DNA of 38,813 bases from JAVBUY01 sp031552735. Lineage in GTDB: Bacteria; Bacillota; Clostridia; Christensenellales; Aristaeellaceae. The DNA lies in assembly GCA_031552735.1 (NCBI GenBank), contig JAVBMF010000032.1, positions 1-38,813 of the forward strand, given 5' to 3'. The stretch's first letter is position 1, and every line of letters starts with the position of its first letter. Positions 23,669 through 30,224 of the stretch are shown in pieces. Position numbers and translations under genes: made by a program. The notes under the pieces were generated by a model, which had not been told where the DNA came from, did not search any database, and saw nothing but the letters and a program-made list of their open reading frames with translations.

Positions 23669-25534
23669 TCAGGCTGCGCCGCCTTGCGGCATCGCTTCGG
23701 CGAGCACGGGCGCTTGCGCGGGCTGGCCGCCGCCGTTCAGCGCGCGATTTTGCTCGGCTGCAATCCTGCGCAGGTTAATCATCTCTTGGCTCTGGCTCTC
23801 CATCTGCGCTTGCATTTGCACGGACGCCGCCTCCGCCTGCGCTGTCCTCGCCTCCAGCTCGCGCATTTTCTGGTGCGTTTCGTCCACTTCGCGCAGGACT
23901 GGCAATAGCCGGTCTTTTCCGTCCACCTGCATCAGCTCCAGCAGCTTAGCAGGCGAGAAAAGCTGTCCGGCCTGTCCGGCGATCTGGTACATCTGCATCA
24001 CCAACTCGTTATGCGCTTGCACGCGCATGGGATTGCGGCGCTGCACCTGTACTTGCACCAGGTATGGCAATGTTTCCGGCTTTTTTCCGCCCGACTTCGC
24101 GCCCAGCACGTCCGCTCCGGATAGCTTGCGCTCTGCATCCTTGCCCGTGACGCTCAATCGCCCGGTGATGCGCACCACGCGCTCTTCCCCATAGTGTTGC
24201 GCGATCAGCCATACGGTTTGCTCCACGATCTCGCGGAATCCGTGGTTTAGGCTCGCTGTGTGCAGGCGCGAGGTTTTGCCGCCTGCCTCTTGCAGCGCAG
24301 CGATCGCGCTCGCAGCAGTAATGCCCATGCCGCCCTCACCGCGTGAGAACTGGTTCTGGCCGCTGTCCAACTTAATCTGCTGTTCAAAGCTGCCCATTTG
24401 CGCGTTGACCTGCCCGGACAGGCCTGCGGACTGGAACCAGCGCACCGATTCTTCTCCGATTGCCTTCCCGCGAATGACGGCTTTGTTCCAATCGGTCAGG
24501 TCTTCTTCCTCCAGTCCGGAGTCCTGTCGCACAAGCAGCCGGATTTTCGCGCTCATGCGCGCGTTCTCGTCGATGTACTTCGCGTAGCGGTTAATATACC
24601 GCTGCATTTCGCGAAACTCCCAGACCATGCCATTGCCGACCGGCTGACCTTCGATTGGCGTGTATGCGTACACAATGAACGGGTATTTCCCGTGCTCGTA
24701 CACGCCGCCTGGCATTTCGCGCTCGCTACAATACAGCAGTGCGCCGCCCGCAATGTACGACACATGCACATTGTGCTTCCTGGTCTTTGCGTCGTAGCGC
24801 CGATACCAGTACTCAATCAGCGTGATCTCGTCGTCTTTGCTGTCCAGGATTGTCGATGCGCCGCTGTCCACGCGGTCTTCCCACGCATACGGGTCGCCCT
24901 GTATGTACTGTGCCTCGTCAGGGAAATGCTCTGCGTACCAGCTGCGTGGGCGCAGGTTCGCCTTGAACACCGCACGGCCTTCTTGGATGTCGTCCGCGAG
25001 CGGGTCCCAGTACAGGTTCTCAATCGGGCAACGGATGAAGGCCACGTCGCCTGCGCCGTGCGACATATCCTCGTCCCACGCAACCTGCACGACCGCCGTA
25101 CCGGTCTGATAGTAATCGTTCGCGATCGTTAGGTGAAGACGGTCGTAACCGTTTCGCTCCATGATGTATCGCGTGATGTCGGTCAGGCTCTCCGCGACGC
25201 CTGTCAGGTCGGAGCGCTCGGGCAGCAGCACCGCTTCCGGTGTGTTGTCCATCTGGTCGGCCACGCATGCAACCACTGTGCTTTTGAGTGTGTGCAGTTG
25301 CGGGGCGCGCGCTTCCGACGGTACGCCGGGCGCGTCCTGCTCCGGGTCTTCCAGCCGGTATATCTTGCGACAGATCGCTGCGCGCTTGTGGTACTCGCTG
25401 TTTTGTACGCGGAACTCCTCGAACAGCGCTTTCGCCTTGTCCACCAGCTCGCGTTCCGCGTCCGACAGCGGCTGCTCCGTCCAGCCCAGCGCATCCTCCA
25501 GCGGAACAGCGTGCCCCAACTCCTTATCCGGCAT
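23669..25534 (-). CDS. Portal protein, P22-like
   Basis: 621 aa, start after AAGGAAGGAGATGG and 3 bp from the terminase stop. The N-terminal helical region and the segment DYYQTGTAVVQVAWDEDMSH, then IRCPIENLYWDPLADDIQEG, followed by GKYPFIVYAYTPIEGQPVGNG, is the typical core of podovirus P22-type portals. It also has the MGITAASAIAALQEAGGK motif in the stem/crown region. The last 90 residues form a Gln-rich coiled coil (ELEARTAQAEAASVQMQAQM), as in barrel-bearing portals. Twelve copies would form the DNA entry vertex and bind the terminase and adaptor. Confidence 0.88.
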   Translation of the reverse strand: MPDKELGHAVPLEDALGWTEQPLSDAERELVDKAKALFEEFRVQNSEYHKRAAICRKIYRLEDPEQDAPGVPSEARAPQLHTLKSTVVACVADQMDNTPEAVLLPERSDLTGVAESLTDITRYIMERNGYDRLHLTIANDYYQTGTAVVQVAWDEDMSHGAGDVAFIRCPIENLYWDPLADDIQEGRAVFKANLRPRSWYAEHFPDEAQYIQGDPYAWEDRVDSGASTILDSKDDEITLIEYWYRRYDAKTRKHNVHVSYIAGGALLYCSEREMPGGVYEHGKYPFIVYAYTPIEGQPVGNGMVWEFREMQRYINRYAKYIDENARMSAKIRLLVRQDSGLEEEDLTDWNKAVIRGKAIGEESVRWFQSAGLSGQVNAQMGSFEQQIKLDSGQNQFSRGEGGMGITAASAIAALQEAGGKTSRLHTASLNHGFREIVEQTVWLIAQHYGEERVVRITGRLSVTGKDAERKLSGADVLGAKSGGKKPETLPYLVQVQVQRRNPMRVQAHNELVMQMYQIAGQAGQLFSPAKLLELMQVDGKDRLLPVLREVDETHQKMRELEARTAQAEAASVQMQAQMESQSQEMINLRRIAAEQNRALNGGGQPAQAPVLAEAMPQGGAA

Positions 25535-25537
25535 GGT

Positions 25538-26956
25538 TTACCATCTCCTTCCTTGGCTCTTGCTCGGGTCTTGGTCGAGCGGGTCAAACAACAGGCGCGG
25601 TCTTGACGCCGCAATAACCGGCGCGACCGGGCGCTGCATCAGAAAATAGCGCATCTCGTCGTAGATGTGATCCTCGCCGTCGCTGTCCACGTCCTCCGGC
25701 TTCCTCGGATCGTACGCTAGGTTAGGCACGGTGCGTATCCAGTCCTTGCAGGTGTCGAATACCTGTAGCCTTGGCTGTCCGTCCTCGACCATTGCCAGCC
25801 GGTAGTGCACTTGCATCTTGCCCGCCAGCCGTGCGTTGTCGCCGCGGCTGAAATACACGCCTTCGCGCTGCATCTGCTCGGCAATGCTCTCGCCCCGACT
25901 GCCGTCCCAGATCGCCGGGTCGGCAATACCTGTGATCTGGATGCCCTCGCGCCGTTCGTCTTCCTCCATGGCAAGTATCCGCTGCGCCAGCTCGCGCGGG
26001 TGTATGCGCAGTCCGACGTTCGGCTCGCCGTTGCTGCCGTACAACTCTTTGTAGCGATACACCACGTCATCCGGCGAAACCGCCCACCATCCGACGCTGA
26101 ACGGTTTGGAGTAGCCATAGTCGAAGCTGCGATAACGTGTCCAGTTCGCCGGTATTTCGAACGGTGCAATTACGTGTGTGAACAGCCGGTCATGATAGTG
26201 CGATGGCGCATTGATGAACTCCGTGAACACCTGGCCTTCGAATGCGTCCCAGTCGCCCTGCAGTAGCGCGCGGCGCAGTGCTTCCGGCTTTTGTTCGAGC
26301 TGGAAAATGTAGTCCTTGGTGATGTACGGGTTCTCGGTGGCCAGCGCTGGGATGTACTGCAGTGTGCGTACTTGTTCCTCTCGGAGCACTGCCGACCGGA
26401 CGATCCGCTCGTGTATCTTTGCGTACTCGCCCGCGTCCACAAACCTGTCCTTGACCCAGCCATGCCCGATGTTGCCCGGGTTGCTTGCGCAGCGCACGAC
26501 CGGGGTTATCCCCTTTGTTGTCTTTGTGCGCAGGCGTGTGCACAGGTAGTCGTACATTGGTTTTGTAAAATGCGTCAGCTCGTCTATGCACAGCTCGTCC
26601 ATTTCCGTGCCTTGGTATAGGTACACGTCGCTCTCGAACTGACAGTGCCGAAAATGCAGCACCGATCCGTTTGTGAGCCGCATATCGTGCGTTGAGCTGA
26701 TGTACCGACCAAGCGCTGCTGGGATGCTAGCGTTGGCCTCTTTGATCAGCGAGTCCTCCAACTCCCTGTACGTTCGACGGAACAGGTATGCGTGGTAGCC
26801 CGGTGTTTGCAGTGCGCGCATGAGCGAGTCCATCAGCAGCGCCTTGGTCTTGCCTCCGCCTGCGGCTCCGCCGTATAGCACCTCATGCGCTGGGCTGGCG
26901 TGAAAAAGCTGTTGCTTTGGCGTTGGCCTGTAGTCTATCCGTATGGTCTGTGCCAT
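25538..26956 (-). CDS. terL: Terminase large subunit
   Basis: 472 aa. The packaging ATPase domain has Walker A GGAAGGGKT (29-37), Walker B LCIDE (123-127) and the coupling motif SNPGNIGH (159-166). The nuclease domain carries the metal-binding acidic residues at SFDYGYSK (Asp280), GIADPAIW (Asp347) and GEDHIYDEMRY (Asp434). It cleaves concatemers and drives DNA into the procapsid. The length is standard for the family. Unusually, 286 bp of non-coding DNA separates it from the small subunit. Confidence 0.95.
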   Translation of the reverse strand: MAQTIRIDYRPTPKQQLFHASPAHEVLYGGAAGGGKTKALLMDSLMRALQTPGYHAYLFRRTYRELEDSLIKEANASIPAALGRYISSTHDMRLTNGSVLHFRHCQFESDVYLYQGTEMDELCIDELTHFTKPMYDYLCTRLRTKTTKGITPVVRCASNPGNIGHGWVKDRFVDAGEYAKIHERIVRSAVLREEQVRTLQYIPALATENPYITKDYIFQLEQKPEALRRALLQGDWDAFEGQVFTEFINAPSHYHDRLFTHVIAPFEIPANWTRYRSFDYGYSKPFSVGWWAVSPDDVVYRYKELYGSNGEPNVGLRIHPRELAQRILAMEEDERREGIQITGIADPAIWDGSRGESIAEQMQREGVYFSRGDNARLAGKMQVHYRLAMVEDGQPRLQVFDTCKDWIRTVPNLAYDPRKPEDVDSDGEDHIYDEMRYFLMQRPVAPVIAASRPRLLFDPLDQDPSKSQGRRW

Positions 26957-27242
26957 GCTGTCAGCCTTTCGAAAAAAAGTAGAGGGGGTGTAGGTGTGGT
27001 GTGATGAGGCTGGATATATACGCTACGGTGTCCGGATTTTCGAAAGTGTCTTGATCCTCGCATACCCCCATAGGGTCAAACGAAAAAAGTCAAAAAGCAA
27101 AAACCAAAAAAATAAAAAAGCAAGACAAGACAAAAGAATTAAGCGAACATTTTCTAACCTTGTCCGCTTAATCGTTTGTGTTCTGGCTTTTTTATCTCGC
27201 AACTATTCGCGAAAGGTATCTTCCGCGAATAGTTAAGCGCAT
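26957..27242. other. AT-rich, palindrome-bearing gap between terminase genes
   Basis: A 286-bp non-coding interval whose middle (about 27080-27200) is strikingly A/T-rich and A-tract-rich on the plus strand, unlike the GC-rich phage. It holds two strong inverted repeats: ATTAAGCGAACA/TGTCCGCTTAAT (27138-27149 and 27161-27172, 11 of 12 paired), and AACTATTCGCG/CGCGAATAGTT (27201-27211 and 27224-27234, perfect). A packaging (pac/cos) site or a structured RNA are the leading ideas. A Lys-rich 80-codon plus-strand frame crosses it but lacks support. Confidence 0.6.
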
Positions 27243-27737
27243 TTATACGACCGTTCCGATGTCGGCACACGAACCATCCTTACTGTCAAGCTCTGTCGCA
27301 GAATAATTGTTTGGCTGTCCCGGTGTTGGCACGCTACCGTCAAACTGCACAATGAACATTTGTTCGCTTTCTTCTTGGCTTGCCCCAGCGATGCGGATGA
27401 CCTCTCTTGCAGCATTTTGCGCCGTCCACTTGTCCGCCTTGCCGGTGTGCATGGTCTGGTCTAACAGCGTGGCAATCGCCTGCGGCACGCCCTCGCTGAT
27501 CAATCTGGCGTGCTGTATGGCCAGCATCTCACGCTGGTATGCTGGCAGCCTCTCGACCTTGATGGCCTGCGCCCAAGTCAAGCCCAGCGCCTTGCACGCC
27601 TCTCCACGCTCACAGCCTTGCGACATATAGCACAGATACAGCCACTCGACGTCGGTCAAGTCCTCGACAGGGCTGGAGGTGTGCAGCTCTGCCAAGGTAT
27701 TTATTTGTGTATAAGCTCTTTTCTCCCGCTCTGTCAT
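27243..27737 (-). CDS. terS: Terminase small subunit-like protein
   Basis: 164 aa, start after AGGGGGT. Its place directly before the large subunit, its size, and the N-terminal DNA-binding-like region (TDVEWLYLCYMSQGCERGEA, then CKALGLTWAQAIKVERL, an HTH shape) support a small terminase. The centre is helical and would oligomerise (REMLAIQHARLISEGVPQAI, then NAAREVIRIAG). It would recognise the packaging site and load the large subunit. It is the first gene of the late operon. Confidence 0.7.
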   Translation of the reverse strand: MTEREKRAYTQINTLAELHTSSPVEDLTDVEWLYLCYMSQGCERGEACKALGLTWAQAIKVERLPAYQREMLAIQHARLISEGVPQAIATLLDQTMHTGKADKWTAQNAAREVIRIAGASQEESEQMFIVQFDGSVPTPGQPNNYSATELDSKDGSCADIGTVV

Positions 27738-27856
27738 ACCGCTGTACCCCCTATCTACTTAGGCAACCGCAATTAGTACACATCACTCACGCAAACCCGC
27801 TGCTAATCCACATATCGCATGCCCTACATAGCCAAGGTGGTTTGATGGCAATAAAA

Positions 27857-27890
27857 AAGCGGTAACCAGATCTCTATCCAGTTACCGCTT
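27857..27890 (-). terminator. Terminator between the plus-strand cassette and the late operon
   Basis: AAGCGGTAAC (27857-27866) and GTTACCGCTT (27881-27890) form a perfect 10-bp stem. On the minus strand it is followed by TTTTTTATT, a good intrinsic terminator. It would stop leftward read-through from the early operon before the small terminase, unless relieved. On the plus strand the stem overlaps the first base pairs of the cassette's -35 element. Confidence 0.8.
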
Positions 27891-27917
27891 GTTAATATAT
27901 AATTTTACGAGTATACT
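27889..27917 (+). promoter_or_regulatory. Promoter of the plus-strand cassette
   Basis: TTGTTA (27889-27894), 17-bp spacer, TATACT (27912-27917). The -10 lies inside a 10-bp perfect palindrome, GAGTATACTC (27909-27918), which could be an operator. It directs transcription toward the 28024 gene. Confidence 0.65.
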
Positions 27918-27950
27918 CTAGCACATGAAATATCTGGTTGTCAACAGGTT

Positions 27951-27990
27951 AAATCAAGTCAAATGTAGTCAAACAAGGTCAAATCAAGTC
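27951..27990. promoter_or_regulatory. Four phased decamer repeats in the cassette leader
   Basis: AAATCAAGTC, AAATGTAGTC, AAACAAGGTC and AAATCAAGTC lie back to back at 27951-27990. The 10-bp period places them on one DNA face. They lie between the promoter and the start at 28024, which fits a multi-copy operator (iteron) for a DNA-binding protein, probably the one encoded next. The same bases are open in frame with the gene from an ATG at 27925, but the strong ribosome site at 28014 argues that they are leader. Confidence 0.65.
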
Positions 27991-28023
27991 ACAGGCGAGC
28001 ATAACCCGCACAGGAGGACAATC

Positions 28024-28530
28024 ATGCCCACACTGTACAAAAACTGCGAGTATTGGCAGGACAATCATACAGGCGAGATCATAAGATGCCTGCGCACGCT
28101 CGCGCACCCAGACGCGGCATGCGGTGCGCGCGTGCTTGTGGACGCGGACACCTGGGCGCGCGTCAGCGAGGCGGGCAAGCGCAGGCTGTGGACATTGCGC
28201 GATGCGGCGGCGGCCTGGGGGCTTAGCGTACGCTCTGCAGACTATTACATCCCGCGCTTACGCGCCGCGATCCTGTACGGCAGCGGGTGGTCGCGCGCAT
28301 GGCTAATCCCTGCTGGCACGCGCAAGCCGCGCGACATGGGCAGCGGGCGCAGGTATCCCAATCATCCGGTTGTGCAGGATCCCGACGGTCAGTGGCGCAT
28401 TGTGGGTGGGCCTGACGCGCGCTACAATACCCAGCACGCCGCGTATGTCGCGCGCAGGCGGTGGGCGCGCACGCAGAACAACCAGCAAGTCGTTGTGCGG
28501 CAACGGCAAGCGCCACGCCAGAAAAAATAA
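28024..28530 (+). CDS. HTH-type protein of the plus-strand cassette
   Basis: 168 aa. The ATG is set by AGGAGG eight bases upstream. The centre (residues about 57-100: LWTLRDAAAAWGLSVRSADY, then RAWLIPAGTRKPRD) is the winged-helix/MerR-excisionase-like motif seen in small DNA-binding proteins, in which AAxxWGLS forms the recognition helix region. The N-terminus carries NCEYW and CLRTL...CGARVL, possible metal ligands. The C-terminus is very basic (QVVVRQRQAPRQKK). It could regulate its own cassette through the decamer repeats. Its orientation opposes both phage operons. No named family is assigned. Confidence 0.7.
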   Translation: MPTLYKNCEYWQDNHTGEIIRCLRTLAHPDAACGARVLVDADTWARVSEAGKRRLWTLRDAAAAWGLSVRSADYYIPRLRAAILYGSGWSRAWLIPAGTRKPRDMGSGRRYPNHPVVQDPDGQWRIVGGPDARYNTQHAAYVARRRWARTQNNQQVVVRQRQAPRQKK

Positions 28531-28551
28531 TCCAAAAACTTTTCACATATC

Positions 28552-28586
28552 GCTTGACAACATCACGATACCGTGATATTCTTGTG
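28552..28586 (+). promoter_or_regulatory. Strong promoter with embedded palindromic operator
   Basis: TTGACA, 17-bp spacer, TATTCT: an almost ideal sigma-A promoter starting near 28553. The spacer and -10 edge contain ATCACGATACCGTGAT, an inverted repeat with perfect 6-bp arms and a 4-bp centre. A repressor bound here would block RNA polymerase. It lies about 30 bp ahead of the first microprotein's AAAGGAGGTGA ribosome site. Confidence 0.75.
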
Positions 28587-28617
28587 CTACAGAAAGGAGG
28601 TGAGCGACACGCGGAGG

Positions 28618-28737
28618 GTGCAAAAAAGCCGCGAGGTGCGAATCGCAAAACTCGCACTCATCACGGCAGTGGTTGCGCTAGTCACGCAGATCATCGGCTT
28701 GCTGGCTCGGCTGATCGAGTGGCTAACGAAACCCTAG
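28618..28737 (+). CDS. Single-span membrane microprotein 1
   Basis: 39 aa from GTG 28618 (45 aa if GTG 28600 is used). Residues give a basic N-terminus (QKSREVRIAK) and one hydrophobic helix (LALITAVVALVTQIIGLLA), ending RLIEWLTKP. Upstream is AAAGGAGGTGA (28593-28603), a full match to the 16S tail, but it overlaps GTG 28600 and is 14 bases from GTG 28618, so the start is uncertain. It has its own strong promoter with operator-like palindrome and is followed after 3 bp by a GC-rich hairpin. Size and layout resemble type I toxins or superinfection-exclusion peptides; no family is assigned. Confidence 0.6.
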   Translation: MQKSREVRIAKLALITAVVALVTQIIGLLARLIEWLTKP

Positions 28738-28740
28738 GGC

Positions 28741-28760
28741 GAGGGGGCGCAAGCCCCCTC
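28741..28760 (+). terminator. GC-rich hairpin after microprotein 1
   Basis: GAGGGGGC (28741-28748), loop GCAA, GCCCCCTC (28753-28760): a perfect 8-bp stem with a GNRA-type loop. CATCCTCTTTGATT follows, a poor U-run, so termination is probably partial. The promoter-to-hairpin transcript would be only about 170 nt. Confidence 0.6.
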
Positions 28761-28792
28761 CATCCTCTTTGATTGTACCACGTGTCGGCGTT

Positions 28793-28909
28793 ATGATGCA
28801 ACAAGCCCTTGGCGTACTGCAAGTGATCCTGTCCCTGGTCGGTATCGTGCTATCGGTGTACGTGATTCGCCTGTGCCGTCGGTTGCTCAAGGATCGTGAC
28901 AAGCAGTGA
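28793..28909 (+). CDS. Single-span membrane microprotein 2
   Basis: 38 aa from ATG 28793, or 37 from the next ATG; a TTG at 28769 extends it in frame. It has a short N-terminus, one hydrophobic helix (LGVLQVILSLVGIVLSVYVI), then a basic tail (RLCRRLLKDRDKQ). No clear ribosome site precedes it. Its 3' end overlaps the start of the next gene by 14 bp, which suggests translational coupling and is the main support for it being real. Charge is at the C-terminus, opposite to microprotein 1. Function unknown. Confidence 0.45.
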   Translation: MMQQALGVLQVILSLVGIVLSVYVIRLCRRLLKDRDKQ

Positions 28910-29105
28910 CAAGTCCCCGTTCGAAGGTTTGCTGAGCTTCCGCGATGCGACGGATCGCTGGGGGCTGAACGAAAGCACTCTGCGCAAGGCCATCGAGTAC
29001 GGCAAACTGCAAGTTGGCGCGGACGTGCAAAAGTTTGGCAAGCAATGGGTCATCACCGAAACGGCTATGCGGCGCGAGTATGGCCTGCCACCTAATGCAC
29101 TCTGA
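28896..29105 (+). CDS. Small HTH protein of the plus-strand cassette
   Basis: 69 aa starting at GTG 28896, inside the end of microprotein 2. The segment LLSFRDATDRWGLNESTLRK, then KFGKQWVITETAMRREYG, is a helix-turn-helix of the excisionase/MerR-like kind, related in pattern to the 28024 protein (LRDAAAAWGLS...). Its stop lies only 2 bp from the stop of the opposing early-operon gene at 29108, with no terminator in between. It may be an excisionase-like or regulatory protein; the role is not established. Confidence 0.65.
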   Translation: MTSSDKSPFEGLLSFRDATDRWGLNESTLRKAIEYGKLQVGADVQKFGKQWVITETAMRREYGLPPNAL

Positions 29106-29107
29106 CG

Positions 29108-29524
29108 CTACGCGCCGCGCGCTTCCAGCAGCATCTCAATGCGCCGCTTGGATCGCCGTGCCGTGCTGATCGACACGCCGCTGAGCTTTGCGACGTCGGG
29201 CAGCTCCAGCGCATTGATCCAGTAGTCGCGCGCGAAGTTCCGGTCATTTTTGTTGTCCAGCGCGTCGCAGATGCGCCCAGCACGCTCGACCAGCGCCAGA
29301 ACGTCGTCTAGCTGCCGGTCGATCCGGCTTTGTGCGTCCTCGCGCCGGGCTATCGCGTCGGGTATCTTATCCACGCGCCGCCCCCCGCCCGGCGTCTGGC
29401 TGTAGTGCGTCGCCGTGTCGGTCACGTTATCCAGCAGCCGCGCGCGCGTACGTTTGATCGCGTCTATCTGCTCCATGCGCCGCCTGCATTTCTCCAGCAC
29501 CTGTAAGGCTGTCTGCTGCTCCAT
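29108..29524 (-). CDS. Phage sigma/ArpU-like regulator (DUF1492-like)
   Basis: 138 aa. The N-terminus is a charged coiled coil (ALQVLEKCRRRMEQIDAIKR). The C-terminal 40 residues (YWINALELPDVAKLSGVSIS, then TARRSKRRIEMLLEA) form an HTH like sigma-70 region 4. Proteins with this layout sit at the end of early operons, just before terminase genes, in Gram-positive phages, and switch on late transcription. The same position here supports that role. The ribosome site is weak (GAGAAG). The family name is tentative. Confidence 0.7.
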   Translation of the reverse strand: MEQQTALQVLEKCRRRMEQIDAIKRTRARLLDNVTDTATHYSQTPGGGRRVDKIPDAIARREDAQSRIDRQLDDVLALVERAGRICDALDNKNDRNFARDYWINALELPDVAKLSGVSISTARRSKRRIEMLLEARGA

Positions 29525-29576
29525 GCTTGACTTCTCGCCCCTTTGCGTGTATGATGCTTGTGCAGTATCCTTCCGC

Positions 29577-29606
29577 GCAACCCGCCGCTGGCGCGGCGGG
29601 CTTTGC
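29577..29606. repeat. Hairpin CCCGCCGC/GCGGCGGG
   Basis: CCCGCCGC (29581-29588), loop TGGC, GCGGCGGG (29593-29600). With flanking GCAA and CTTTGC it closely matches the hairpin at 15806-15836. It lies in the 97-bp gap between two early genes. On the plus strand it is followed by CTTTGCTTT, so it could stop rightward transcripts coming from the plus-strand cassette. Confidence 0.6.
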
Positions 29607-29621
29607 TTTACCTAGATATTT

Positions 29622-29891
29622 TTAGCCCCGCTCAACCAGCTTCGAGATAATCCGCATAGCTTCTTTGATCTCTTCCGGCTCTAGCCCGGTGCTTTCGTAT
29701 GCCTGCAGCCGTTTTTTATCTCTTTGGGCTTTCTCCGTCGTTTCGAACCGCATTCCGCTGACCATGGTGAGTGCTAGCACCGCCTCTTCCTTTGCAAGAA
29801 TCACGTCATTGACTTCTTCGTCGGGTGACATGTTCTTTATTAGCTCGCCAAATCGCTCTTCAATTATTTTGATTGATCTTTTTATCGACAT
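29622..29891 (-). CDS. Hypothetical phage protein
   Basis: 89 aa, start after GGGAGGACCAGA. It is helical and charged (KRSIKIIEERFGELIKNMSP, then KAQRDKKRLQAYESTGLEPE). The C-terminal ExTGLxPEEIxxA pattern recurs in small hypothetical proteins of Gram-positive phages, whose function is unknown. It lies between the two putative sigma-like regulators. Confidence 0.65.
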   Translation of the reverse strand: MSIKRSIKIIEERFGELIKNMSPDEEVNDVILAKEEAVLALTMVSGMRFETTEKAQRDKKRLQAYESTGLEPEEIKEAMRIISKLVERG

Positions 29892-29936
29892 TCTGGTCCT
29901 CCCTTCTTTTCGCGCTACACGGCGTATACCCCGCCT

Positions 29937-30224
29937 CTACGCGCCTTTGTCCTCTCGCTTGGGCATTTGCGCTTCGGCCTTTATCAGCTCGCGCACGAGC
30001 CATTCTAGCGCGTTATCACTGTACCTGTAACGTGGCTGTCGCGCGTTAATCCCCAGCATGTGCAATCCCTCATTCCGCAGCCTCTGGCACTGCCTCTCGC
30101 AATAGCATACTTGATCGGCCACCTCCGGCCAGGTCAAGCCGTCCAGGTAGTAGAGCCGCATCACCCGGCGTATCCGCTCGTCGCTGACCGTATCAATCGC
30201 CTTGGCGGCTATCTGGTACTGCAT
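29937..30224 (-). CDS. Sigma-70 region-4-like phage regulator
   Basis: 95 aa, with the start fixed by AAAGGAGG six bases ahead. Residues 15-55 (RIRRVMRLYYLDGLTWPEVA, then DQVCYCERQCQRLRNEGL) form a clear helix-turn-helix similar to sigma-70 region 4. The family includes small phage activators that guide host polymerase to late promoters. The start lies 32 bp inside the upstream gene. Which of the two regulators (this or 29108) controls the late operon cannot be decided from sequence. Confidence 0.7.
   Translation of the reverse strand: MQYQIAAKAIDTVSDERIRRVMRLYYLDGLTWPEVADQVCYCERQCQRLRNEGLHMLGINARQPRYRYSDNALEWLVRELIKAEAQMPKREDKGA

Noticed and set aside
26994..27236. Lys-rich 80-codon plus-strand frame in the terminase gap
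   Set aside because: It arises from A-tract DNA, is opposite to its neighbours, has no convincing ribosome site and no family pattern; reported only as part of the non-coding island.
27925..28023. Longer start (ATG 27925) for the 168-aa HTH protein
   Set aside because: It would translate the decamer repeats, lies almost at the expected transcription start and has no ribosome site, whereas AGGAGG precedes ATG 28024.
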